NCBI GenBank assembly: GCA_032717465.1
Contig: CM064715.1
Location: forward strand, 36,469,046-36,533,045
Direction: 5' to 3'
Length of the DNA: 64,000 nt
Source: Coenobita brevimanus
Lineage: Eukaryota > Arthropoda > Malacostraca > Decapoda > Coenobitidae
The position numbers and the translations under genes were made by a program. Below, piece by piece: positions 21,536-32,307 of this stretch. The notes under the pieces are model-generated. The model did not search any database. It was not told the origin of the DNA and was given only the letters and a program-made list of their open reading frames with translations. Each line of letters opens with the position of its first letter. Position 1 is the stretch's first letter.

Positions 21536-22349
21536 CTAATGTAATGGTGATCACTGAAAATATTTTTCTTTAATGGTCTTACCGAGTTATTATATGCAAG
21601 AGTAAGAATATTTCTATGAATTATCTATTTAAGGTCTATGGACTGCATTCTGCTGCTATACTCCATTTCACCGAGTCTGGCACCGTTAGTGATGTCCGCA
21701 ACACCTATAGCATTCATAAAGGTCCTCAGCACTGGATATACCTTTTTGTATTGCCTTTATATAGGTTCTCAAGGTAATATAAAAGAGGCTCACCTAATGC
21801 AGAGGATTTACATCAACAGTACAGGCGTTGACGACATCACTGATGGTGCCAGACACGGTGAAAATGAGAATAGGTTACCGGAAGGCCACAGATAATGTTG
21901 AGTGACGGCGTGATGACTTGGATTACTTACACTGCATGTCTTGGTGTGTTCCGAGTATTTTGTCTTCTTCTTACCTCATTCCACTTCTACTTAACCCTGG
22001 TTATGGCTTCTAAGAAAGATGCAAGTGTCAGTGGTGGTGTCAAGTGTAAACACTGGTCTATTCCAACAAAATCAAGTCTCCTTGATTTTGGTTAATTGGT
22101 CCTACATACTACCGCAAAGACTAAACCCCTTAATAATCAGATACAGTAGCGTACTAAGGGGGGGCAGGGGGGCGGCCCGCCCCGGGTGACAGCCATAGGG
22201 AGTAACATTTAGCTGAATGGTAACTTTTTCATTTTACTTGCTGTCATTAGTATCAACAGAGAGCTTGAGAAGCATCTCAGCTATGATGATGTAAGAGACG
22301 ACTTCGCCTCAAAAAGATGCAGGAGGGTGAAAGTCTAAATTAATTGCTA

Positions 22350-22782
22350 AACTTCCTTGTGTAATAATAATAATATTCATTATCGCTACTTATAGTATAA
22401 CATTAGAATCTTCAATCTTTCTGTGGATTATGATTACTTATATATGAGCGCCTACAGCGTTTTGGTGTAGATTTCAGAATTATTACCGATTATAATGGTA
22501 TTTTTACTGATGTTACATGTTTTTGTTTCAGTATTTTTATTGCAACCTATATGCCACTATTAGGCATTTTAGCTCTAAATTTTTCCTTTTCTAAATAGTA
22601 GTAATTCACAATCTTACAAAATATATAATGTTGTAGTCTTTTTGTCACTATGGAGTTATATGGCAATGACCATTTCTGTTTTTATATATCTGATTAATAA
22701 TTATTTGTAAATTATAGTTTCACACAAGGTATCATTATTTTATTATTATTCAAAGAATAAAAGATTAAGCAGTGTAAGTTTT
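22350..22782. other. AT-rich interior of the hAT element
   Basis: No coding frame or recognised repeat; rich in TTATTATT-like runs. Confidence 0.4.
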
Positions 22783-22785
22783 TTA

Positions 22786-23406
22786 AGGCGGCATCACACT
22801 AGACCAAAAGTGGCTAACATGCGAACGGCTTTTGTGGGGCAAAACGGCTGGCAGAGACGAGTGTCCGTCATACTCGTGTTTTTTTGCGAACCGAAACAGC
22901 TAACAGTGTCGTCTGCCTTGGTATCTCGTGGTCATTCGTAAATAAACCACAACGGAGTACCCATTCTCTTTTCCTCAGTTTCCGTAAGTGCCTCACGTAC
23001 TTTAGCAACTCCAGAGCCACAAAGTAGTTTACCAGAGTTTTCCTTGCAGCAGGGTCCATATCCAAATCTGATTTCTACTTGTTGTTTGGAGACAGACGGC
23101 CTCCGAGGCTGGTCACCCGAGTGTCCAAATATTTATTTCATGTTACAAGAAAAAAAATAAAAATGAATAAATAACACAAGAATTAAACTGTATTTACTTG
23201 ACAATCTTAGTTAAAGTTTCCTTCTGTGAGTAACTGAATATTTTCTCACCAATTACAAAATTAACACAGGCTCACATGAGTTCTAATCCCACCAATATCC
23301 ATTTCGCCTCACAAGAAGAAATATCGCTCACCGTGAGTCAGTTTGGCTAGCAGCTTGCAAAACTGGCTCGCATGTTAGCCACTTTTGTCCTAGTGCGATG
23401 TCGCCT
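22786..23406 (-). mobile_element. PIF/Harbinger-type MITE
   Basis: Terminal inverted repeats of about 39 bp (aggcggcatcacactag... and its inverse ending ...gatgtcgcct) with TTA on both sides (22783-22785 and 23407-23409), the duplication expected for PIF/Harbinger. It lies inside the hAT element 20874-23548 and therefore inserted later. Confidence 0.8.
22868..23065 (-). pseudogene. Possible Harbinger transposase N-terminal fragment
   Basis: A 65-codon minus-strand frame from ATG 23065: MDMDPAARKTLVNYFVAL, then LRKLRKREWVLRCG. The KRxWVRPW-like segment resembles the start of HARBI1/PIF transposases (recalled). It would be the only coding remnant in the MITE; no catalytic residues remain. Confidence 0.4.
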
Positions 23407-23556
23407 TTACTCTACATTGCTCAGGATAGGGGTATAACTTGAGGGGTGAATATATAAGGTAGGGGGAGAAATGTAAATAAAAATTGGTGGGGGGGGGCCT
23501 CCAAATGAGATCCAGCGTAGGGCCTCAGAAAAGCTAGGACCGGCACTGGGTACAGT

Positions 23557-23652
23557 CATAAGAATAACTATCGTTACCCTTCATAGCTATGCACTATGAC
23601 ACAACGACGACGTGTTGTGGAATGACGGGACAGGAAAGTTTGTACCTCAAAC
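23557..23652 (+). pseudogene. Coding remnant between two hAT insertions
   Basis: A frame across 23612-23652 reads LWNDGTGKFVPQ and, on removing the MITE 23653-24347 and one target copy, continues in phase into RQCRLCETQ (24356 onward). It is probably the same ancient gene as 20396-20873. Function unknown. Confidence 0.4.
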
Positions 23653-24347
23653 CAGGGTTGCCAGGTGTTCCAGTACTCATGTGGCATCTATGAGTGTGAT
23701 TTATGGAATTTTCTGGCAAACTAGTTTTGAAAAATGGCAATCTTTATGACAATTACAAAATTATAATAAAAAACTGAAAATGAACCACATATTTGATATA
23801 CATTATTCAAGAAAATAAAATAAAATGGCAGTTTTTGATATTTACAAAAATTAAAATAGAGCTGAACCATACATTTCACATGTTTTACTGCAGCTCAGAC
23901 TCTCAAGTAAACGAGAGACGGTGACTGAGTCTGACGAATTCTTGTGTTTGACCGCTCAGAGAGAGGCTGAGGCACCGTCACTGAGTGAGCGAGCATGCAG
24001 CTGGACACGATAACATATGCTGAGCCTCGCATCTACAGTACAGCCAGACGTGTCACACGCTCCACCAATAGTCGCCGCTCTGTCTCAGTGGCAAGTACTT
24101 ACCAACATTATCAAAAAAACGTAAATAATGGCAGTGGAGAGTTTTTAAGTTTTAATTTTAATTTTTAATTCTCCCAAGATAAATTTGGATATCTCTGGCA
24201 ATTTGTGGCACAAAATGGCAAACCGGCTACAAATTATGGCATATTTATGGCATAAATTATTTTGTGCCACAAAAAAATGGCAGTTTTTCGGGAAATACGA
24301 GATTTCTGGCAAAAAATTGCCATTTATGGCACGACCTGGCAACCCTG
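23653..24347. mobile_element. hAT MITE with perfect termini and target duplication
   Basis: Perfect 14-bp inverted termini (CAGGGTTGCCAGGT) and an exact 8-bp duplication cctcaaac (23645-23652, 24348-24355) define a 695-bp element. The interior is A/T-rich with repeated atggcagtttttg-like segments and no transposase. The size of the duplication and the CAGGG start fit hAT. Confidence 0.92.
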
Positions 24348-24355
24348 CCTCAAAC

Positions 24356-24420
24356 CCGTCAGTGTCGGTTATGTGAGACACAGTTATTAGAATTTGTGCT
24401 AGAGGCAATAAAAACTAATT
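24356..24420 (+). pseudogene. Coding remnant after the hAT MITE
   Basis: Continues the preceding frame as RQCRLCETQLLEFVLEAIK and stops at about 24416-24418 (act aat tag). The CRLC pair could be part of a zinc-binding motif. Not assigned. Confidence 0.35.
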
Positions 24421-24698
24421 AGATCGTTTGACCTCTGTGCATAGAGACAATACACTTTCTTATCCGGCACCGAATTCATTAAATAAAAATATAACCGAAT
24501 GGTCTGAAGTCGGCAGCACACATGCAGACGGGCAATGAGTATGTGCACCCATGCCAGACGTATGATGGTACTTCAGCCGATACAAGCCAAGTTAGTATAT
24601 TTCAGTGTAATAATGATATGTATTGCTTTCTACATAAAATTAATGTTGAATAGAAGGAAAATAATAATACATATTCAGTCTCATTGTTTTAATATTTA
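24421..24698. other. Unassigned sequence before the Ty3/Gypsy element
   Basis: No gene or repeat recognised. Confidence 0.4.
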
Positions 24699-24860
24699 GT
24701 ATATAAAATACACACCTCCGCCACCGCCGGACCGACCACCCCACCACCCCCTACCCCACTGCTGAGCCGCAGCCCCACCACCACCCCAGGAGGACACCAC
24801 GGCAAGCCAGGTCAGAGTGAGACGAACCCAGAGCGAGAAGGGCGCCGGGACGCCCCTACC

Positions 24861-26117
24861 TTGAGTCCTTCTTCCGCTCAACCGACCCAACAACAACCAT
24901 GCAGGAAGAGACCAGCCTGCGAGCGGAGCAGCCTTCAACAGGTTCGAGGTGAGACTGTTCCAGGTACAGTTCCAAACAACACTGCTGTAACGGCTACCAT
25001 ACGTGCCGGGGAGGGAGCGGCCACAGTACGCCCCTCAGTTGTTTCCCCCTGTAGCTCCGCCACAACGGCCACCGTACGTGTGGGGGAAGGAGCGGCCACA
25101 GTACACCCTTCAGCTACAGCCACATCTGGAGACAGCCTCGGAGCATCAGCTATTGAGCGTGCACCGACTGGCAAAGGAAGGAGAAGTGGAGCCGTGATAA
25201 TGGCCACCATACGTGTCGGGGAGGGAGCGGCCACCGTACACCCCTCATCCACCTCCTCCTCCTCCTACGGGAGTAACACTGCGGTAACGGCCACCGTATG
25301 TACCGGGGAAGGAGCGGCAACCGTACGCCCTTCAGTTACTTCCCGTTGGGCAGGCAGAGCCGCGGTAATGGCCATTGTATGTACCGGGGAGGGAGTGGCC
25401 ACAGTACGCCCCTCATCTGCCTATTCCTCCTTCGAGAGCAGCACCACCACAACGGCCATCGTACGTGTGGGGGAAGGAGCGGCCACAGTACGCCCTTCAT
25501 CTGTAGTTCCTAGGGTTCTCCTGGAGGAGAAGGTCCCTTGCACGGCCGGCTCACCACCTCTTGGCTGCGTGGGACGCTTTTCTCTCTCTCCCTTCAGGTG
25601 TGGTTCCCCGGAGGTGCTGCCATTCCAACAGTGGTGGCGAGGTCCTGTCCCGGTCCTGCAGCCGACCCCTGGACGACACCAGACCCTGACGGACGCCCGG
25701 CAGAAGAGGTGCCGCAGTTCACTCTTGACGGGGCCCCGCTCTGTAGGCGACCGCAGCACCCGCACCCCCAGGGCCAGTCAACAGGCCCCAGAGCAGGTCC
25801 ACCTGGGCCCCACTCTCCCACGGCCCTCCGCCCGGAGTAAGAGGCAGCAGGCCTGTCTCCTGAAGTTGTTTGGCCCCAGCCCCGAGGGCCACCTACCAGG
25901 TCGAGGCCCCCAGACAGGAGGGCCTCCCTGCACCCCACCGATGAGGCCCCAGCACGAGGGCCACCTATCAGGTCGAGGCCCCCAGACGGGAGGGCCTCCC
26001 TGCACCCCCCTGACGAAGCAGGCTCGGGCGACGACGCCCCTGCGGGTGGTCCATTGCCTCCTGCAGGAGGGCTCTCCAGTAGGGCCCCTTCCCACGCCCA
26101 GGCGCCACCTCTGTTAG
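24861..26117 (+). other. Long open frame inside the 5' LTR
   Basis: The frame is 418 codons from a TTG (no early ATG). Six segments of the form TVRVGEGAATVRPS recur at irregular spacing yet always in phase. The 3' LTR keeps this frame from about 32521 to 33316. The region is G/C-rich and other frames are also long (for example the minus strand at 25421-25765), so coding is unproven. Confidence 0.3.
25000..25510 (+). repeat. Intra-LTR minisatellite (six cores)
   Basis: Cores start near 25000, 25069, 25204, 25294, 25376 and 25457. Each has a gtacg/gtgcc start, gaaggagcggccacagtac and a cgcccttca-like end. Confidence 0.8.
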
Positions 26118-26825
26118 CCCAAGAACCAAGGGCATAGTGGCAACTTTAACGCATCTCCTACATCGCGCCTAAGTCTAAACCACAGAGACAGAAGTGAAAG
26201 TGACAGTGAAACAGTGAGGGCATAGTATAAAGTGACAAACAGAGTACGTGAACACCTGGGCAGAAAGTAAGGGTCAGTGATCACGGACAATAAGGCGACC
26301 GGATGTAAGGAAACATTGTGTCTATACCAGTGGCGCCTCAAAAGGAAACAAAACCAGTGAAATAGTGTCGCCGTGGCTATGCGACAATTCCGTGTGTTGC
26401 GACTTGTGCTATAACAAGTGTCTAGTAATATTAACCAACCTGACCCTTTATTCCATCAAGACATAGTGCATCCAGTCCAGAACATTAAATGACAGTTATG
26501 CCCTAACTATAATACATATGTTGTGCTCTAGTGACTATCAGTATCTGTGTATATGAATATCACTATACTCTGCCCTTAACATCCTTGTGTGTCTGTGTAC
26601 ATCTTGTATTAGAAAGCCAACTCTGTCACCCTGTCCATTCCACATCCAGTGTCTCTGTTCTTATATTGTAAGGTGTGTTAAGACAATAGATGTGTTAAGG
26701 TGTACTGCCGAGTTTTTATGCCCTGTTCCTTTGTGTGTGCTTTACTTCCAGTCTGGAAAGAGGACACCGCTCAGTTGCGGGCGTTTTTAGGACGAGAGGT
26801 TGAACTAAAAACACCCCACATAACA

Positions 26826-26844
26826 TTGGTGGCAAGTGGTGGTT
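26826..26844 (+). promoter_or_regulatory. Candidate primer binding site
   Basis: ttggtggcaagtggtggtt follows directly after the 5' LTR, where an LTR element's tRNA primer pairs. The tRNA was not identified. Confidence 0.4.
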
Positions 26845-26892
26845 CTGGATCCGATTAAAGCACGAAGGAACACAATAAGGGAAAGTTATACA

Positions 26893-27414
26893 ATGGCAGC
26901 CAAACCTCACATCCAATTGCCAACGTTCAACCCTGAACAATATGACATTGACATCTACTTGGATATGGTTAAACCTCTCTTAGATATTGGGTTTGACACC
27001 AACAGAGAGAAAATAGCAATCACACTACCCAACCTGGGCAAAATAATCACTACTGCAGCCACAAAAATCGTCCCTGAATTAACATGGGACCAATTCTCAC
27101 ACATTGTGAAACAGGTTGTCACTCCTTCACTGGGCAGAGTTGTCACCCTTTCACAACTCGACGCCCTCACCTACGACGGCAGCCTAGACGACACTTTTGT
27201 CCAGGCACGGCGACTCGTCACTGTCGCCTATCCCGAGGCAACCACAGCCACTCGGGATCAACATACCTTTAACACCCTGCTGAGAATTTTCCCAAGCACA
27301 ATGTCAGGGAGCATTTCACTATCTATGATCCCTCTGGTGATATGGACCATGATTTGCAACTTGTACGACGCCTCCTTGCTGCCTGCCCCACACCCCAGCC
27401 TATCCACGCTGTGA
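26893..27414 (+). pseudogene. Gag-like protein of the Ty3/Gypsy element
   Basis: ATG at 26893 is the first ATG after the primer site. The product begins MAAKPHIQLPTFNPEQYDID and has the helical, W/L-spaced composition of capsid proteins; no zinc knuckle is visible. In the family Gag forms the particle. The frame ends at 27414, but a second frame (27342-27779) with a proline-rich and then acidic tail (DEEPDEEDH) looks like the true continuation, implying a frameshift near 27320. Confidence 0.6.
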
Positions 27415-27779
27415 GCAAATTCCCAACAACCAAGGCCCTGTCGCCCAAGCCGGGGCCTCAGCCCACCCAACCTACTATGGAGCCATCAACCACCGTCCCC
27501 AGGGCCCACCCCCAGAAGATACGCCCTAACCCCAGGGAAAACCTCAACCTCATTTCCATCAACCCCTGGGAATTTACGGCCTGTAGTCGCACCTGCCCCC
27601 TGAACGACATCTGGGAGCAGCTCAAAGCTAATCGACGCAGGACCTTCACACAAGGGTGCCGAAAGATTTCCTCCCTGGAAGACGATGCCCCACAAGGTGA
27701 CGCCTCACCCATAATATACCCAGTGCCAGGCGACGAGGAGCCCGACGAGGAAGACCACGCTCAGCAGATGGATTTTTAG
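27342..27779 (+). pseudogene. Gag C-terminal region, shifted frame
   Basis: A 145-codon frame overlapping the end of the first Gag frame. It is rich in P, T and K early, with WEFTACSR and a DIWEQLKANRR helix, then an acidic end. It has no knuckle motif. It lies immediately upstream of the protease segment. Confidence 0.45.
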
Positions 27780-27804
27780 GCCCGCCCCCCCCCACCTCCC
27801 CACG

Positions 27805-28200
27805 GTGGCGAGGGCCACTTCACATAAGTACAGACCCCCAGTCTACGACCAAATGCGCCTGAACGGGGTCAAGGCAAGGCTTCTGGTGGACACGGGAGCT
27901 GCCAGGTCATGTCTGTACTCACATTTTTACTCCCGCCACAGTTCCGCCTTTCGCCCCCTTCTCTCCACCTCAGCCAACCTCATAGATGCAGGGGATGGTC
28001 CCCTGCCTATCCATGGAGAACACGGGCCCTGCGGACTGAAACCCACCAGCAAGCTTCCACGAGACATCCCTTCATAGTGTTTGACTCCACCTGCCGTGCA
28101 TATGACGGGTATCTGGGGCTGGACCTCCTGCAAAAGCTGCACACCACCATCAACTGTTACCAATGCTGCCTCCACTTCTGTCCAGCCCCCAACACCCCCC
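27805..28200 (+). pseudogene. Retroelement aspartic protease
   Basis: The active-site triad is visible as LLVDTGAARS (DTGA at 27889-27900). After a frameshift near 28050 the next frame reads FIVFDSTCRAYDGYLGLDLL (about 28068-28130); its ILGxD-like GLDLL segment is the second protease landmark. The enzyme would cleave Gag-Pol. The shift separates the two halves. Confidence 0.75.
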
Positions 28201-28480
28201 CCAGAAAAAACATAACCCTTCATGCAACACATACACACCATCACCACCCACCAGTCATCTCCCCCAACCACTCTGCACATGCAGCCCACCAATCCCATCA
28301 CCCAACACCTCATCTCCTCACCCATACCCCTCACACTTTCCCTCACCTATACCACCTTCCCTTCCAACTTTTCCCGCCACCATCGCTTCCGCTATCACCA
28401 TTCCACCCCACCGCGAGGCTTAGTTACAGCAAAACAGAGCCTCTGTCCTCTTCTCCCCAGCCCTACCAATCGGGCCCCTT
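28150..28480 (+). other. C-rich linker between protease and RT
   Basis: Nearly G-free plus strand (caccatcaccaccc..., ccctcacacttccc...). All frames give P/H/T/S-rich products; no motif. Confidence 0.6.
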
Positions 28481-29953
28481 TTGTCATGTTCAGTTTCCCC
28501 AACCTTCCTCCCTCCCCACTTCCTTGCGGTCCGAATCACAAACCTCACCGCCTCACCACTTACCCTGCCACGAGGGTTGATCGTAGGCAACATGGAGGAG
28601 GCCGAGCCCTGTGGAACACCTCCCTCCAGCCATCCCACTCTACCTGCTCTACCTTCCCACCTCTCCACCTCCAAAACTAACAGCCTCCAACAGTTACTCC
28701 TGGACTTCCAAGACCTTTTCTCATCAGGCCCAGCAGACATTGCCCACACTACCTACCTCAACCACGAAATCCACACCAATGGCCCACCCATCCATCAACC
28801 CTCACACCGCAAAAACCCTAAACGGCGCACAGAGGAAGACCGCCAGGTCCAGGACATGCTCAATGCAGGCATTATTTCTAACTCCACCAGCCTGTGGTCC
28901 TCCCCCGTCATGCTGGTTAGAAAAAAGGATGGCACCATGCGATTCTGTGTGGATTACCGCAAACTCAATGATGTTACCATCAAGGACGCCACGCCCCTAC
29001 CCAGAATCGGCGATTCCCTCGACTCACTACACGGCTCAGCATGGTTTTCTACCCTCGACCTACACTTGGGGTACTGGCAAGTCCCCGTCCACCCAAAAGA
29101 CAAATAAAAAACTGCCTTTTCAACCTCCAATGGCAAGCACTATGAGTTCAACGTCCTCCCCTTCAGACTCTGCAATGCCGCAGCTACATTCTCCTATCTC
29201 ATGGAGTCGGTCCTGAGCGGCCTCACCTGGGAGATCTGCCTGGCATATCTCGATGATGTCATAGTATTCAGCCGTACCTGGGCCGACCACCTCCACCGCC
29301 TCAAACAAGTCTTCATACATATACGCCAAGCCGGACTTAAACTGAAACCCTCCAAATGCGTCCTAGCTGAGAGATCCGTCTCCTTCCTAGGACACGTGAT
29401 CAGAACTGAGAGCATCTCCCCCGATCCCGACAAACTCTGCACCATAGCCGACCTCCCTCTACCTAAGGATGTCCACGAAATGCGAGCCTTCCTGGGCCTA
29501 ACCTCATACTACTGGCGTTTCGTCAAAGGCTTCGCCGACATAGCTAAACCACTACACGACCTAACAAAGAAGGGTGAATCTTTCATGTGGACAGATGCAA
29601 GAAAAGCAGCATTCGACACCCTCAAATCGAAGCTCATTTCAGCCCCCATTGTAGCCTTCCCAGACTACAACCTCCCCTTCCGTCTTTACACCGACATCTC
29701 CCTCATTGCCATAGGGGCTGTACTTGCTCAGGTGCAGGATGGGGGCGAACACATCATCACCTGTGCCAGCCGCATCCTCAATCAAGCTGAAAGAAATTAC
29801 ACTGCCACCAAGTGCGAGTGCCTTGAAATCATCTGGGCGTTGGACTATTTCTGTTCGTACATCACTGGCACCCAATTGGCCATCATTACAGATCACCAAT
29901 CACTCCAATGGCTACGTCAATCCAACACCACCAACAACCAACTCATTCGATGG
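28481..29953 (+). pseudogene. Ty3/Gypsy reverse transcriptase and RNase H
   Basis: A single frame holds RT blocks LWSSPVMLVRKKDGTMR (about 28892-28942), FCVDYRKLNDVT, the active-site AYLDDVIVFS (YLDD at 29246-29257), GLKLKPSKC and FLGHVI. RNase H follows (LYTDISLIAIGAVLAQ about 29687-29734; TDHQSLQWL about 29888-29914). RNase H degrades template RNA. One in-frame stop (TAA 29105-29107) lies between RT blocks and a second (TGA 29954-29956) at the RNase H end. The catalytic DD pair is intact. Confidence 0.92.
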
Positions 29954-29956
29954 TGA

Positions 29957-30703
29957 GAGGCTTTGGGAGAACTCAATTTCGAAATATCCTACCAGCCTGG
30001 AAAATTACACACCAATGTCGATGCCCTTTCCTGCCTCCCCATCAGTGCTATTCGCCCTGAGCCTGACCTAATTCAAATGTGGTGGAATAAGCAATGCCCC
30101 ACCTGGATTCCACCACACACCTTCGCCAAATTACACCAGCATGGTGATCATCTATTCAACCCAGACGGCCACATCATCCTCAACCCTGGCACTGCACACG
30201 TTTCCATGCTACACCTTCACGTCGACAATGGCATCCACCTCGGCACAAAGAAGCTTCTACAAGTCTTCAGTGACATATATTGGACACCAAACCCCTCCAC
30301 CATCACCAAAAACATCATTCAAGCGTGCCGAGCCTGTTCCTTAGGCAAGAATATCACACGCACACCTGGACCATCGGAGAAACTGTCTGCACAAAAACCA
30401 TGGCAGCTACTCTTGGTTGATGTTGTAGACTCTCTCACACCTAAAGTGGGATACAGATACATCATCACCTTCGCTGATGTTTATTCAAAATTCATCATCT
30501 CCTGCCCCACTAAAGACCGCAAAGCCGTCACAGTTGCCGATGCCTTAGTCCGCCACGTCTTTCCCTACTTTGGGATTCCCCAAGCCCTACATTCAGATAT
30601 CACCCCAGAATTCACGGGCAAGTTCTGGGAGGAACTCACAACAATCTTTGGTTACCATATTTCCCACTCCTCTCCATACTGGCCACAGGAAAATAGTGTC
30701 TGA
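29957..30703 (+). pseudogene. Ty3/Gypsy integrase, core
   Basis: Same frame as RT. An HHCC zinc-binding region (HLHVDNGIHLG ... CRAC, about 30208-30336) is followed by the catalytic core with its first aspartate in LLVDVVDSL and its second in LHSDITPEFTG. The frame ends at TGA 30701-30703, exactly one codon before the glutamate expected to complete the DD35E triad. The protein would insert the cDNA into the host genome. Described as found; not functional here. Confidence 0.88.
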
Positions 30704-31180
30704 GAAAGGAGTAATTGATCACTCCTAAACCAGGTAAGAACCCGAATTGTACAAACGGGCAACGATGCTTGGCCGGCCCATGTCAAAATTGTGCAGTGGG
30801 GCCTAAACACATGCCACAGAGATGACGGCATAACCCCCCAAGAGTGAGTCTTCGGGGAAGCCCTGCTCCTCCTGCCCCTCCGTCAACACCTCTAACCCCC
30901 CACCCAATCCTCCTCCACCAACCCCCTACACCACCTCAAAAGGCATCTCCACCACCTCCAATCACAACAAGACCTACAACCCGACACAGTCCCCTCCAAC
31001 CCCTACAAACCAGGAGATTCCGCCGTCGTGGCACATCTGCCAACCCCCAGCAAAACTTCCCCTAGATTCGATGGTCCCTTCAGTATCATCAAAGTCCCTA
31101 ACCCCTACCAGGTCATTATCGATCACCAGGGACAGACACGCGCATACTGCAACAGACATGTGCATCTCTTCCAATCCACC
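30704..31180 (+). pseudogene. Integrase C-terminal region, broken
   Basis: Frames after the stop show scattered integrase C-terminal segments, ending with RFDGPFSIIKVPNPYQVIID (about 31064-31123), the usual beta-strand domain. Stops and shifts separate them. Confidence 0.6.
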
Positions 31181-31189
31181 AACAATGAC

Positions 31190-32290
31190 CCCACACTCAA
31201 CCGTGCGCCGCACACCTCCCGCCATGCACTACCCACCTCAGCGTCTTCCGAGAATCACCCTCCCGATTCATACGCCTACTCCTTCTCACCCCCCCTCTAC
31301 CTCACCCACCATCACACCCCCGCCCCCTATGCCCACACTTGACCCACCACCGACTCTCTCCAATCCTGACCCCTCACACCTCCAACCCTCCATGACTCTC
31401 CTATCCCCACCCCATCGTCTCCACCACACCACTCTCAATCACCACCCGCGGCGCCCACCAACTACCCCAAACCCCATCACCTGACGGAAACCACACCCAA
31501 CACTGCCACACCACCACAAGCACCCCCACACTCCTCCACACACCACCCCACTCACCACACCACCCACTGACCCACCATGTGCACCCACTCCACCTGCTAC
31601 CTGCACCACCCATGCATCCACTCCTGGTCACCCCTTACCCACCGACCATTCTCACTACACATGACACCCTGCACCACCACCCACAACTGCCCTCAACCAC
31701 GGTAGAACGCCCACATCACCACGTGCCTCCCCACCTTCACCACCAACACCCACCCTCACCACCACTACCCCCAGATCAGGGCAAATCTCCCGCCCACCAT
31801 CTAGATACACCCCTACACCAACCCCTATCCCCCCTACTGCCCCACATTCCCCAATATATATCACCCGTACCCCCAACACCACCCCATCACGCTCCCCCTC
31901 CATCAAGCAAGGTGGAAAGTTCCCAATTCCCAATTCCCCAAAGAACAATGCTCCTCCCACCAAATCCTCCCTCATAAAAAGCCCAGGACCTCATCCCTCG
32001 CCAGCATACAGCCTCTACCTCTGCACCAAGCATCACCACCAGAGATGAGTATCGACTGAATACTATGGCGCCCCCATGACTGCCAGGCCGTCAGACTACG
32101 GGGAACCCACCAGCTCCTCCATATCCTATGCCACACCACACAACCTTCGTCGTTCCAGCTCACACTCAGCCCCCACCAGGAACCAAATACCACAACCTAC
32201 CACTGGACCACCCTCCTCCAGCACATCAAACCGGCCCACCAGACGTCCACCACCAGCACAAAAGACCTCCAGTCACGGGGCCGTGACTTC
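31190..32290 (+). other. C-rich, G-poor tail before the 3' LTR
   Basis: About 1.1 kb dominated by C, A and T with very little G (cacc, ccac and ctcc runs). The 132-codon frame 31579-31977 is P/H/T-rich low complexity. No env-like motifs, signal peptide or membrane segment. It could be the remains of a proline-rich extension or a non-coding composition tract. Confidence 0.55.
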
Positions 32291-32296
32291 TTGACC

Positions 32297-32307
32297 GTGG
32301 AAGGTGG
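32297..32307 (+). promoter_or_regulatory. Candidate polypurine tract
   Basis: gtggaaggtgg immediately precedes the 3' LTR, where plus-strand DNA synthesis is primed in LTR elements. Confidence 0.4.

Larger units (their letters stand above)
20874..23548. mobile_element. hAT element with 8-bp target duplication
   Basis: Begins CAGGGCCGGTCCT and ends as the inverse of CAGTGCCGGTCCT, flanked by the exact 8-bp duplication ggtacagt (20866-20873 and 23549-23556). It is 2,675 bp long. The interior holds a hAT dimerisation-tail remnant (21286-21535), a G-rich MITE-like start at 22147 (cagtagcgtactaaggggg) and a complete PIF/Harbinger MITE (22786-23406). It splits the coiled-coil remnant. Confidence 0.85.
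24704..26825 (+). repeat. 5' LTR of the Ty3/Gypsy element
   Basis: Starts taaaatacacac and ends aacacccca-cataac. It aligns over its whole length with 32308-34503. It holds six copies of a ~40-bp core (tacgtgtgggggaaggagcg ...), against seven in the 3' LTR. A 418-codon frame (24861-26117) spans the repeats. The borders are not TG/CA. Confidence 0.9.

Noticed and set aside
22147..22220. Separate MITE starting cagtagcgtactaaggggg
   Set aside because: Only one terminus is recognisable; no inverse end or target duplication found inside the hAT element.
31028..32294. Envelope-like third ORF in the Ty3/Gypsy element
   Set aside because: Frames are only P/H/T-rich low complexity; no signal peptide, cleavage site or membrane segment.
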